From: Hyphomicrobiales bacterium
GTDB lineage: Bacteria; Pseudomonadota; Alphaproteobacteria; Rhizobiales; Rhizobiaceae
Direction of reading: 5' to 3'
Assembly: GCA_900466605.1 (NCBI GenBank)
Contig: UBMU01000029.1
Span: forward strand, 1-64,000
Length of the DNA stretch: 64,000 bases
Shown: positions 16,662-25,451 of the stretch, in pieces
How the letters are laid out: every line of letters starts with the position of its first letter
How positions within the stretch are numbered: position 1 is the stretch's first letter
Notes under the pieces: model-generated
Told to the model about the DNA's origin: nothing
Databases searched by the model: none
What the model saw: the letters and a program-made list of their open reading frames with translations, nothing else
Made by a program: the position numbers and the translations under genes

Positions 16662-18199
16662 ATCTTGGAGGTTGAGCACTCATAAAGCGCCGCGCCGGTT
16701 GCAGCATCGACGCCGCTTAAGCTCACGTCGTAACCCCAGAGGTGGCGAATATGCCCCAAGGTGGCATCGCGGGTGCCTTCTTCCAGGAGGACGCCGTTCT
16801 TCACATTGTGTTGGAGCCGAAGTTGTCGGTCACCCAGCAGGTCAACGTCGATGACCTGTATATCGGGTTGTCTGGCGCCGACATCGTAACTGCGTGCGAG
16901 TGCCGAACGGATTGTTGAGTATCCACGCTCGTTGTGAATGGAGGACACCTCGCAAAAGCTGTCCGTAGCGCGATCGGAAAGCAGAAACAGTCGGAACTTT
17001 CGGATTAGCGCCGGGCTCAAATATTGCAAAATGAAGGACTCGTCGCGATGGTTCGCCCAGGCGTCCAGAAGGGTTGCTTGCCAGTCGCCATTACCAGCAA
17101 ACGATGGAAACCAGTCGCGATCCTCCGCAGTCGGTTCTGTGCTGATGCGCTGAATATCCTGCATCATCGCGAATCCAAGGGCGTAAGGATTGATACCCGG
17201 AAAACGCGGGTCATCGAAGGCTGGTTGGAACACGACGTTGGAGTGGCTTGCGAGAAGTTCCAGCATCGCGCCTTCGCTAATCCGTCCCTGGTCAAACAGC
17301 CGGTTGATGATCGTATAGTGTACGAAGGTTGCGCAGCCCTCGTTCATCACCTTGGTCTGACGCTGCGGATAGAAGTATTGCGCAATCACACGCACGATCC
17401 GAAGAATTTCGCGTTGCCAGGGATCCAGAATCAGGCTGTGCTTCTCTAGAAAGTAGAGAAGGTTCTCCTCAGGAAGGTTCAAAACCTTCTTCCGCTCCGA
17501 CGCGTCGCGCTCGGCGTCTTCCGGATCGTGGCTTTCTGCCGCAAGCGGCAGTGTCCGCCACAAGTCGCTGTAAGTCTGCTCTTCGTATTCTAGTCGCTCG
17601 CGCGCGCGCTCCCTGACTTTCTCGGAAGAAAGCCGCGGCGGGCGCCGGTAGCGGAATACGCCCTGGTCCATGAGGGCGTGCGCTGAATCGAGGATGGCCT
17701 CGACGGCGTTAACACCGTGTCGTTCCTCGCACTTGGAAATGTATTTCTTGGCGAAGTCCATGTAGCTGAGGATGGCTCCAGCGTCGGTCCACTGTCGAAA
17801 TAGGTAGTTGTTCTTGAAAAAATGATTGTGACCGAAAGCGGCGTGGGCGGTCACCAGGGCCTGCATCGCCATAGTATTTTCTTCCATGAGGTAGGTAATG
17901 CAGGGATTTGAATTGATGACCAGTTCGTAGGCGAGACCGCGCTGGCCCCTGCGGTAAAGATTATCCTCGAAGATGAAGCGCTTGCCAAAAGACCAGTGCT
18001 GGTACATCAACGGCATGCCGACGGAAGAGTAGGCGTCCAGCATCTGTTCGGATGAAATTATTTCCAACTGGTTGGGGTAGATGTCCAAGCCCATTTCATC
18101 GAGCGCCACAGTCTCAATGGCATCGTAGGCGCGCGAGAGCGTCGCGAAATTCCAGTCGGAACCATCAAACAGCAGGCCTGAGCTCGAGCGTCTCGCCAT
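16658..18199 (-). CDS. SpoVR family protein
   Basis: A 513-aa protein with the SpoVR/YcgB signatures: SFGKRFIFEDNLYRRGQRG, LVINSNPCITYLMEENT, HAAFGHNHFFKNNYLF and NEGCATFVHYTI. Cytosolic; biochemical role unknown. YcgB acts with YeaG and YeaH in E. coli starvation physiology, and the same trio is here in order prkA-yeaH-spoVR. ATG 18199 is chosen for the AGGGAAG five to ten bases upstream; the longer frame to 18343 overlaps the yeaH-like gene. The stop codon overlaps that of arsC (both use the palindromic CTAG at 16658-16661), leaving no room for a terminator between the convergent genes. Confidence 0.9.
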   Translation of the reverse strand: MARRSSSGLLFDGSDWNFATLSRAYDAIETVALDEMGLDIYPNQLEIISSEQMLDAYSSVGMPLMYQHWSFGKRFIFEDNLYRRGQRGLAYELVINSNPCITYLMEENTMAMQALVTAHAAFGHNHFFKNNYLFRQWTDAGAILSYMDFAKKYISKCEERHGVNAVEAILDSAHALMDQGVFRYRRPPRLSSEKVRERARERLEYEEQTYSDLWRTLPLAAESHDPEDAERDASERKKVLNLPEENLLYFLEKHSLILDPWQREILRIVRVIAQYFYPQRQTKVMNEGCATFVHYTIINRLFDQGRISEGAMLELLASHSNVVFQPAFDDPRFPGINPYALGFAMMQDIQRISTEPTAEDRDWFPSFAGNGDWQATLLDAWANHRDESFILQYLSPALIRKFRLFLLSDRATDSFCEVSSIHNERGYSTIRSALARSYDVGARQPDIQVIDVDLLGDRQLRLQHNVKNGVLLEEGTRDATLGHIRHLWGYDVSLSGVDAATGAALYECSTSKI

Positions 18200-18210
18200 T
18201 CTGTCTTCCC

Positions 18211-19527
18211 TTATTTGCGGGCGCGCACGGCAGGCTGCCGGGTGAAGAGCTTGCGAAAAACCGGATAGATGTCCGCGGGCTTGGAAATGCGGGCCATTTG
18301 GAAATTCGGCACATCGCCGTCGACCATGCGATAAGCCCGCCATAGCGACGTTCCGTTGTCCGTCGTTCCAAAGATCTCCGTTTCACGCTCGTCAATGATT
18401 TCGACATAGGCGTAATATTGGCAAAGGCGCATCAGGTGATCACGAAGCAAAACCGCACATCGCTCTGAATCGCCGCTAATGTTGTCGCCGTCAGAAGCCT
18501 GAGCGGCATAAATGTTCCACAAATGCGCGGGGTAGCGCTCCTCGATTACACGAAGCATTTCCTCAAGGGCGGTGGAAACGACTGTGCCGCCGCTCTGCTT
18601 GCTATAGAAGAACGTCTCTTCGTCAACCTCGCGCGCCTCGTCAGTATGGCGGATGAAGACGATGTCGATGCGGTCGTAACGCCGCGTCAAAAAGAGATGG
18701 AGCAGCACAAAAAAGCGCTTGGCAAGATCCTTTTCGCGCTCACCCATCGAGGCGGAAACATCCATCAGGCAGAACATTACCGCGCTGGCATTTGGCACGG
18801 GCTGCCGTTCGAAGCGGTTGAAGCGAATGTCGACGGGATCAACATAGGAAATGCGTCGGCGCCTGCGCTCTAGTTGCTCCAATTCGTCGCGAAGCGCCAG
18901 CAGGCGCCTCCGGTTAGGGGCAGACAATTCCTTATCGGCCTCAAGGCTCGCGATTTCGTCCGCAAGTGCCTTCACGGCCGCTTCGCTCGGTCGCTGTAGA
19001 GCAATGCGGCGGCCGAAACTATTGCGCATCGTGCGACCGACATTGATGTTGGTGGGCGTTCCAGCCGTGCTGAAGCCGACCCGGTGAGGCTTGTAGGTTA
19101 CGGTCTCTTTCAGATTGAGCTTCACCATGTCAGGAAGCTCTAGGTCTTCGAAGAAGAGATCTAGAACCTCGTTTCGCGAAAGAATGAACTGAAAGTCGTC
19201 CTCACTCTCACCTTTTCCCGCGCCACGATCTCCCCCTCCGGCCCCGCCTTGCGGCCGCGATAGCTTGTCGCCTGCCATGAATTCTTTGTTGCCTGGAAGG
19301 ATATATTCGCGTTCGCCGCTCCCCGAGGCCGGCTGAAACGTCGGCTCTCCTGCTCCCCTCTTTGGCATGGGGACACCATGGGCGCTGTCCACGTCTGCGA
19401 TCTTGTCGGACTTGACTTGATCTTTGATTGCTCGCTTCAGTTCCTCGCGGGCTCGTTTTAGGAAACGCTGACGGTTGCCAAGGCTCTTGTCCTTCGGGTT
19501 GAGCCGGCGGTCGATAAAATTCGGCAT
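18211..19527 (-). CDS. YeaH/YhbH family protein (DUF444, VWA-like)
   Basis: A 438-aa cytosolic protein. It starts with the family's basic N-terminus (MPNFIDRRLNPKDKSLGNRQ) and has a Gly-rich linker at residues 90-110. A von Willebrand-like domain begins near residue 250, with an intact MIDAS motif DVSAS (256-260). A basic coiled-coil-like stretch (LRDELEQLERRRRR) precedes the VWA domain. YeaH is the partner of the YeaG/PrkA kinase and works in the stress and nitrogen-starvation response. Second gene of the prkA operon, 25 bases downstream of prkA and 11 bases upstream of spoVR. Confidence 0.9.
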   Translation of the reverse strand: MPNFIDRRLNPKDKSLGNRQRFLKRAREELKRAIKDQVKSDKIADVDSAHGVPMPKRGAGEPTFQPASGSGEREYILPGNKEFMAGDKLSRPQGGAGGGDRGAGKGESEDDFQFILSRNEVLDLFFEDLELPDMVKLNLKETVTYKPHRVGFSTAGTPTNINVGRTMRNSFGRRIALQRPSEAAVKALADEIASLEADKELSAPNRRRLLALRDELEQLERRRRRISYVDPVDIRFNRFERQPVPNASAVMFCLMDVSASMGEREKDLAKRFFVLLHLFLTRRYDRIDIVFIRHTDEAREVDEETFFYSKQSGGTVVSTALEEMLRVIEERYPAHLWNIYAAQASDGDNISGDSERCAVLLRDHLMRLCQYYAYVEIIDERETEIFGTTDNGTSLWRAYRMVDGDVPNFQMARISKPADIYPVFRKLFTRQPAVRARK

Positions 19528-19552
19528 CTGCCAATCCCCCGGTTCGGCATTG

Positions 19553-21502
19553 TCAACCGGCTTTGTTGACCCGCATGTACCAATCGACGAGCCGCCGGAC
19601 CTGGCGAACCGTGTAGCCCCGCTGCGTCATGCGCTGGACGAATTCGGCGTGCTGCTTTTCTGTCGAACTGTCCTTCTTGGAGCCAAAGCTGATCACCGGT
19701 AGGAGGTCTTCGACCTGGCCAAACATACGCTTCTCGATCACTTCGCGAAGCTTTTCGTAGCTCGTCCAGGAGGGATTGCGACCATGGTTCTTTGCGCGGG
19801 CGCGCAGGGTAAATTTCACAACCTCGTTGCGGAAGTCCTTTGGGTTGGCGATTCCCGCAGGCTTTTCGATCTGCGACAACTCGCTGTCGAGAATTTCCCG
19901 ATTGAGGATTTGGCCCGTGTCGTAATCCTTGAAGTCTTGATCTTCCAACCAGGCATCCGCATAGGCAATGTAGCGATCGAACAGGTTCTGACCATATTCG
20001 CTATACGATTCCAGGTAAGCCTTCTGGATTTCGTGGCCGATGAACTCTGCGTAGCGCGCTGCCAGTTCCGACTTTATGAAATCTAGATAACGGGCCTCCG
20101 TTTCCTTTGGGAACTGCTCGCGCCGGATAGCCTGCTCCATAATATACATAAGGTGAACCGGATCGGCTGCCACCTCCTTTGTGTCGTAGTTGAATGTTTC
20201 CGACAGCACCTTGAAGGCGAAGCGCGTGCTGATGCCGGTCATGCCTTCATCAACGCCGGCCGCATCGCGATATTCCTGAACGGACTTGGCTTTGGGGTCG
20301 GTGTCCTTCAGGTTCTCGCCATCATAGACGCGCATCTTTGTGTAAAGCGGAGAATTCTCGTGCAGGTGCAGGCGCGTTGCGACCGTGAAACGGCTGAGGT
20401 TCTCAAGTACCTCAGGGGCACACGGGCTCTTTGCCAGTTCGCTCTCGCGAAGAAGCTTTTCGTAAATCTGCCGTTCCTCCGTGACACGCAGGCAATAGGG
20501 CACCTTGACCACCAGGATGCGGTCGAGAAATGCCTCATTGTTCTTGTTGTTCTTGAACTGCAGCCATTCGGACTCGTTGGAATGGGCGACGACGATGCCC
20601 TGAAACGGAAAGGCGCCAAAGTTCTCGGTGCCGTTGTAGCTGCCTTCCTGTGTGGCAGTCAGTAGTGGATGCAGCACCTTGATTGGTGCCTTGAACATTT
20701 CGACAAACTCGAGCAGGCCTTGCGTAGTCCTGTTCAATCCGCCGCTAAAAGAGTAGGCATCCGGATCGGCTTGGCTGAAGTTCTCAAGCTGGCGAATGTC
20801 CACCTTGCCGACGAGCGCAGAGACATCCTGGTTGTTTTCATCGCCGGGCTCTGTCTTGGCGATCGCGATCTGACGTAGCCTGGAGGGAGTAAGCTTGACG
20901 ACGCTAAACTTCGAAATATCGCCGTCGATCTCGTCCAACCGTTTCGTTGCCCAGGGCGAGATCAGACCAGTGAGCCTGCGCCGCGCAATTCCGTACTTAT
21001 CCTCCAGGAGACCAGCCATTCGCTCCGGGTGGAACAGACCGAGAGGAGATTCAAAGACGGGGCTGATTTTGCCGTTCACGGCTAGCGTGTAGATCGGGCG
21101 CTGCTCCATCAGCCTTTTCAGGCGCTCGGCAAGCGACGATTTGCCGCCCCCGACCGGTCCAAGGAGGTACAGGATCTGTTTGCGCTCCTCGAGCCCCTGC
21201 GCAGCGTATCGGAAATAGCCGACGATCCGCTCGATCGTATCCTCCATCCCGTAGAAGTCGGCGAAAGAGGGGTAGATTTTCACTGTACGATTGGCAAAAA
21301 TCCTGCCGAGTCGCTCATCGGCACTTGTATCAATTAGCGTCGGCTCGCCGATCGCCTCGACCATTCTTTCCTGCGCTGTAGCATATAAGGTTTTATCGTC
21401 GCGGCACGCGAGCAGGTATTCCTGTAGGCTCAATTCTTCTTGCGCAGCACTCGTGTAAATTTCCGAGAAAAGATCGAAGACGTCGCTTTCACCCTTTTGC
21501 AT
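19553..21502 (-). CDS. prkA: PrkA/YeaG family serine protein kinase
   Basis: A 649-aa cytosolic AAA-like protein. The Walker A motif GPVGGGKS is at residues 115-122, followed by LAERLKRLMEQRPIYTL. A central AAA region (EFVEMFKAPIKVLHPLL, VVAHSNESEW) and the C-terminal PrkA kinase-like domain complete the family pattern; length is normal (about 640-650). The family phosphorylates protein substrates and is induced by starvation and general stress. The start ATG follows GGGAGAG at good spacing. A well-formed EcfG/RpoE2-type promoter lies at 21567-21591, so the whole prkA-yeaH-spoVR operon is probably under the alphaproteobacterial general stress response. Confidence 0.92.
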   Translation of the reverse strand: MQKGESDVFDLFSEIYTSAAQEELSLQEYLLACRDDKTLYATAQERMVEAIGEPTLIDTSADERLGRIFANRTVKIYPSFADFYGMEDTIERIVGYFRYAAQGLEERKQILYLLGPVGGGKSSLAERLKRLMEQRPIYTLAVNGKISPVFESPLGLFHPERMAGLLEDKYGIARRRLTGLISPWATKRLDEIDGDISKFSVVKLTPSRLRQIAIAKTEPGDENNQDVSALVGKVDIRQLENFSQADPDAYSFSGGLNRTTQGLLEFVEMFKAPIKVLHPLLTATQEGSYNGTENFGAFPFQGIVVAHSNESEWLQFKNNKNNEAFLDRILVVKVPYCLRVTEERQIYEKLLRESELAKSPCAPEVLENLSRFTVATRLHLHENSPLYTKMRVYDGENLKDTDPKAKSVQEYRDAAGVDEGMTGISTRFAFKVLSETFNYDTKEVAADPVHLMYIMEQAIRREQFPKETEARYLDFIKSELAARYAEFIGHEIQKAYLESYSEYGQNLFDRYIAYADAWLEDQDFKDYDTGQILNREILDSELSQIEKPAGIANPKDFRNEVVKFTLRARAKNHGRNPSWTSYEKLREVIEKRMFGQVEDLLPVISFGSKKDSSTEKQHAEFVQRMTQRGYTVRQVRRLVDWYMRVNKAG

Positions 21503-21895
21503 GATGCTCTCCCGCGGCCGGCTGGTTGAAACGGGATCGCTGCCCTGTCGGCGCGCTCATTTTAACAACGAAGCAAACTAGTATTTGTTCCTTCAAATAC
21601 TTAGGGGATTTAGAAATTGGCTCGGGGCGGCCATATAGCATCATATCGTCTCCATTCTTGCGCCGAGATTGCGACTCAAATGTTGAGCAGTGCTGGCAGT
21701 TAATATGCCACGAAAGACACGCAATCACCATGGCTAAGGTAATCACGCTATCGCTATGACCATCCTATTTTCGGTCGATATGTTGCTGTGCCGGCCAATA
21801 AAATCCTACCCCGGAAAGCTGAAGGCGTTGTAGCAGGCGGCGCACTGAGCCATTCGTTGCTCGCAGGGAGTGGAGATCGGGCGATTGCGCCTATG
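21503..21895. other. Intergenic region upstream of prkA
   Basis: About 390 bases holding the prkA promoter and the 3' flank of the gabD-like gene. Apart from the EcfG-type promoter I see no gene: the ORFs here lack ribosome-binding sites and family features. Confidence 0.5.
21567..21591 (-). promoter_or_regulatory. EcfG/RpoE2-type promoter for prkA-yeaH-spoVR
   Basis: On the minus strand, GGAAC (21591-21587) is followed after exactly 16 bases by CGTT (21570-21567). This matches the alphaproteobacterial general-stress sigma consensus GGAAC-N16/17-CGTT. It lies 65 bases upstream of the prkA start codon in the correct orientation. Confidence 0.75.
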
Positions 21896-23350
21896 TCAAC
21901 TGAGGCCGCCGAGGCAAACATATTTGATCTCCATGAATTCCTCGATGCCATATTTCGAGCCCTCACGACCAAGACCCGAGAGTTTGACGCCGCCAAATGG
22001 TGCTTCCGCCGTCGAGATCAATCCCGTGTTCACGCCAACCATGCCGTACTCCAGCGCCTCTGCCACCCGGAAAACACGAGCAAGATCCTTGGCATAGAAA
22101 TACGATGCCAGGCCAAACTCGGTGTCGTTGGCTTGTGCTATGACGTCAGCCTCGTCCTTGAAACGGAAAAGCGGTGCAACCGGTCCGAACGTTTCTTCGC
22201 GAGCAACGGCCATATCCTTTGTAACATTGCCAAGCACGGTCGCCTCGTAGAAGGTGCCGCCGAGACCATGACGTTTGCCACCTTTCAGGACGCTGGCGCC
22301 CTTGGCGACAGCATCGGCCACGTGCTCCTCGACCTTTTCGAGCGCCGGCGCATCGATCAGCGGTCCAAGAATGATGCCCTCATCGAAGCCGTTGCCAGTC
22401 TTCAACTTGTCGACCGCAGTCGAAAGCTTCTGCGAAAAAGCATCGTAGACCCCATCCTGAACGTAGAGTCGGTTGGCGCACACGCATGTCTGGCCATTGT
22501 TGCGAAATTTGGCGATGAGCGCGCCTTCGACGGCAGCATCAAGGTCAGCGTCGTCAAAGACGATGAACGGCGCATTCCCCCCCAGTTCGAGCCCAAGCTT
22601 CTTGATGGTGGACGCACTCTGCTTGTAGAGCTCGGCGCCGATCTCCGTCGAGCCGGTGAAAGTCAACTTGCGTACGATCGGATTGGCCGTCATTTCCGCG
22701 CCGATCTCGCGAGCCGAGCCGGTGATGACCGAAAACAGTCCGCCAGGCAGGCCCGCCCGCTCGGCGAGCACCGCAATTGCGATCGCCGAGAACGGCGTCT
22801 GGCTGGCGGGCTTCAGAACCATTGCACATCCAGCCGCCAATGCAGGCCCGGCCTTGCGGGTGATCATAGCATTTGGGAAGTTCCAGGGCGTGATGGCCGC
22901 CACAACGCCGATCGGCTGCTTCATCACCATGATGCGCTTGTCTGGCTGGTGGCCAGGAACCAGATCCCCGTAAACACGCCGAGCCTCTTCTGCAAACCAT
23001 TCGATGAAGCTCGCGCCGTAGACGATTTCGCCGGTCGCCTCAGCAACCGGTTTGCCCTGCTCAAGGGTCAGGATACGGCCAAGATCATCCTTGTTTTCGA
23101 TCATCAGCTCGAACCACTTGCGCAGAACGCTTGAGCGCTCCTTGGCTGTGCGACTTGCCCAGACCTTCTGTGCGAGCTCTGCCGCCTGGATTGCTGCCTT
23201 CGTGTGTTCCGCCCCAAGCTTCGGCACCAGGCCGATAATTTCACCGGTCGCCGGGTTGTTGACTTCAATTGCGTTTGACGGATCGGCCTCGATCCATCTG
23301 TCACCAACAAGAGCTGCCTGACGAAAAAGTGTAGGGTCCTTGAGGTTCAT
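21896..23350 (-). CDS. gabD: NAD(P)-dependent succinate-semialdehyde dehydrogenase
   Basis: A 484-aa aldehyde dehydrogenase of the GabD group. It has PWNFPNAMITRK, FTGSTEIGAELY, the catalytic Glu in LELGGNAPFIVFDDADLD and the catalytic Cys in NNGQTCVCANR, plus the GabD-like C-terminus GGVKLSGLGREGSKYGIEEF. It oxidises succinate semialdehyde to succinate, the last step of GABA degradation; glutarate semialdehyde is an alternative. The start is taken at 23350 (MNLKDPTLF) because GGGA lies about 8 bases upstream; ATG 23359 is in frame three codons earlier. Single-gene unit; no gabT nearby. Confidence 0.85.
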   Translation of the reverse strand: MNLKDPTLFRQAALVGDRWIEADPSNAIEVNNPATGEIIGLVPKLGAEHTKAAIQAAELAQKVWASRTAKERSSVLRKWFELMIENKDDLGRILTLEQGKPVAEATGEIVYGASFIEWFAEEARRVYGDLVPGHQPDKRIMVMKQPIGVVAAITPWNFPNAMITRKAGPALAAGCAMVLKPASQTPFSAIAIAVLAERAGLPGGLFSVITGSAREIGAEMTANPIVRKLTFTGSTEIGAELYKQSASTIKKLGLELGGNAPFIVFDDADLDAAVEGALIAKFRNNGQTCVCANRLYVQDGVYDAFSQKLSTAVDKLKTGNGFDEGIILGPLIDAPALEKVEEHVADAVAKGASVLKGGKRHGLGGTFYEATVLGNVTKDMAVAREETFGPVAPLFRFKDEADVIAQANDTEFGLASYFYAKDLARVFRVAEALEYGMVGVNTGLISTAEAPFGGVKLSGLGREGSKYGIEEFMEIKYVCLGGLS

Positions 23351-23593
23351 CTTGTCCATCCCATCTGGAAATTGTGTCGGTGTCGCACTTTCGCGCCAGC
23401 TTAGGCAAAGCCTGTCCGGCAATGTCGGCATCCTTTTCTTTCATGTCAAATATGTGCGGGGTAAAAACGGATGCCGCAAGGGTTGGATGGCAGCCAGCTG
23501 GTGCCAAATGGGAGCCCCGTGCAATTGAGGCGATCACGGTGACAAGCCAATTGCTTCTTCGCCTGCGGACCTTCCTGGCCTATATAGCTTGGC

Positions 23594-24181
23594 ATGTATT
23601 CACTGGAACATCCCGTATCCATCGAGCAGGTGGTGAAAAAAAGCCGGTTCCTGGCGGTCGGCGTACCGGTCACAAATGAACTCGATGTCAGGCAGACACT
23701 TGCCACATTTAGCCATGCTGATGCCAATCACAATTGCTGGGCGTGGCGAGTGGGCCAGACCTATCGCTTCAGCGACGACGGTGAGCCGAGTGGGACCGCA
23801 GGAAAGCCCATCCTTCAGGCGATTGACGGCCAATCGCTCGACAATGTCATCGTTATCGTAACACGCTGGTTCGGTGGCGTGCTTCTCGGCACCGGTGGAT
23901 TAATCCGCGCCTACGGCGGCGCTGCCGCTGCCTGCCTGCGGGCGGGAGAGATTATTGAGGTCGTTGATAGGTTGGAAGGGACGATCCAGGCGGCATTTTC
24001 TGACCTGGCGATCCTCAAGGCGCGGCTTTCAGCATTCTATGGCGTCCAAATCATGCGCGAGGCATTTTTTGACGCTGGCGCCGAGATCACGCTAAGCGTC
24101 CCGAAGCTGAAGGCCAGTGATATTGCCCGGTTAGTCGCCGACACGACAAGCGGACGAAGCACGCTCGACCTAAAGCAATAG
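23594..24181 (+). CDS. YigZ/IMPACT family protein
   Basis: A 195-aa cytosolic protein of the YigZ (IMPACT) family. It has KKSRFLAVGVPV near the start, then NCWAWRVGQTYRFSDDGEPSGTAG and VTRWFGGVLLGTGGLIRAYGGAA, the most conserved stretches of the family. The C-terminal domain is the DUF1949-like ferredoxin fold. The family is linked to translation-associated regulation, but its bacterial role is unclear. A weak ribosome-binding site precedes the ATG. Isolated gene, divergent from gabD and convergent with the LLM gene. Confidence 0.85.
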   Translation: MYSLEHPVSIEQVVKKSRFLAVGVPVTNELDVRQTLATFSHADANHNCWAWRVGQTYRFSDDGEPSGTAGKPILQAIDGQSLDNVIVIVTRWFGGVLLGTGGLIRAYGGAAAACLRAGEIIEVVDRLEGTIQAAFSDLAILKARLSAFYGVQIMREAFFDAGAEITLSVPKLKASDIARLVADTTSGRSTLDLKQ

Positions 24182-24266
24182 GCGAGCGCACATCGCGAAA
24201 CCGTTGGTAATCTTACTGGATTTGGCTAAGCTCCATGACTGCAGCAGTCGAAAGCTCGCCTCATGA

Positions 24267-25289
24267 TCAGCGCCATCCAAGAGCCGGTGCCACATGCTTC
24301 AATATTGCCTCGATAACATGGGCGTTGTAGTCTACGCCAAGCTGGTTGGGCACGGTTAGTAGCAGTGTATCGGCCTCCGCAATGGCTTCGTCCGAAGCGA
24401 GCTGCTTGATCAGGGCGTCCGGCTCCCCGGCATAGGAGCGTCCAAAGATGGCCCTGGTGTTTTCATCAATATAGCCGATTGAATCCTGTTCCTTGCTTCC
24501 GCCGCCGAAGTAGGCGCGATCGCGATCATCAACAAGGGCAAAGATGCTGCGGCTGACCGATACGCGGGGCGTACGGGTGTGACCTGCTTCTTTCCAGGCG
24601 TCTCGATAGGCCCGTATTTGGGTGGCTTGCTGGACATGAAAGGGTTCACCGGTTTCATCATCCTTTAAGGTCGAACTTTGTAGGTTCACCCCGAGATTGG
24701 CTGCCCACACAGCTGTCGCATTGGACCCGGCGCCCCACCAGATGCGATCGCGCAGTCCTTCCGAGTAAGGCTCTAGACGGAGAAGACCGGGCGGGTTCGG
24801 GAACATCGGACGCGGATTGGGTTGGGCAAAGCCCTCGCCATTCAGCGCTTCCAGGAATACTTCGGTATGGCCACGTCCCATTTCGGCGTCGGTAGAACCC
24901 TCCGCGGGCTGGTAGCCGAAGTACCGCCAGCCGTCGATCACCTGTTCCGGAGAGCCCCGGCTAAGGCCCAGTTGCAGACGACCGCCCGCGATTAGATCGG
25001 CAGCGCCCGCATCCTCGGCCATGTAAAGCGGGTTTTCGTAGCGCATGTCGATGACCGCAGTGCCGATCTCTATGCTCTTGGTCTTTGCACCGACCGCGGC
25101 CAGGAGTGGAAACGGGGAGGCAAGCTGCCGCGCAAAATGATGAACGCGAAAATATGCGCCGTCCGCCCCAAGCTCTTCTGCTGCGACTGCAAGATCAATT
25201 GATTGAAGCAGCGCGTCGCTAGCAGAACGTGTTTGCGACTGGGGGGAGGGAGCCCAATGGCCGAAGGAGAGGAAGCCGATTTTTTTCAT
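24267..25289 (-). CDS. LLM class flavin-dependent oxidoreductase
   Basis: A 340-aa cytosolic protein of the bacterial luciferase-like monooxygenase superfamily. It shows MKKIGFLSFGHW at the start, AVAAEELGADGAYFRVHHFA, the mid region GRLQLGLSRGSPEQVIDG and a C-terminal LLLTVPNQLGVDYN. Such enzymes use reduced FMN or F420; here FMN is more likely, given the organism. Substrate unknown. ATG 25289 fits the domain start; the upstream in-frame extension has no family content. Same strand as the MFS exporter gene, 162 bases apart, possibly a separate unit. Confidence 0.8.
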   Translation of the reverse strand: MKKIGFLSFGHWAPSPQSQTRSASDALLQSIDLAVAAEELGADGAYFRVHHFARQLASPFPLLAAVGAKTKSIEIGTAVIDMRYENPLYMAEDAGAADLIAGGRLQLGLSRGSPEQVIDGWRYFGYQPAEGSTDAEMGRGHTEVFLEALNGEGFAQPNPRPMFPNPPGLLRLEPYSEGLRDRIWWGAGSNATAVWAANLGVNLQSSTLKDDETGEPFHVQQATQIRAYRDAWKEAGHTRTPRVSVSRSIFALVDDRDRAYFGGGSKEQDSIGYIDENTRAIFGRSYAGEPDALIKQLASDEAIAEADTLLLTVPNQLGVDYNAHVIEAILKHVAPALGWR

Positions 25290-25451
25290 GATGTGTGCCC
25301 ACTGGATGTCACGGCCTGCCCGTGAATGTTGTGATTGCCATAACATGGGATGAGGTATTCGCCATGGAAAGACGATTGAACGCTGCGTTCACCGTTTGCC
25401 GTCCGACTGTCGATCTTTGCAATCACGAATTGGAAGTGCTGACGTCATTGT

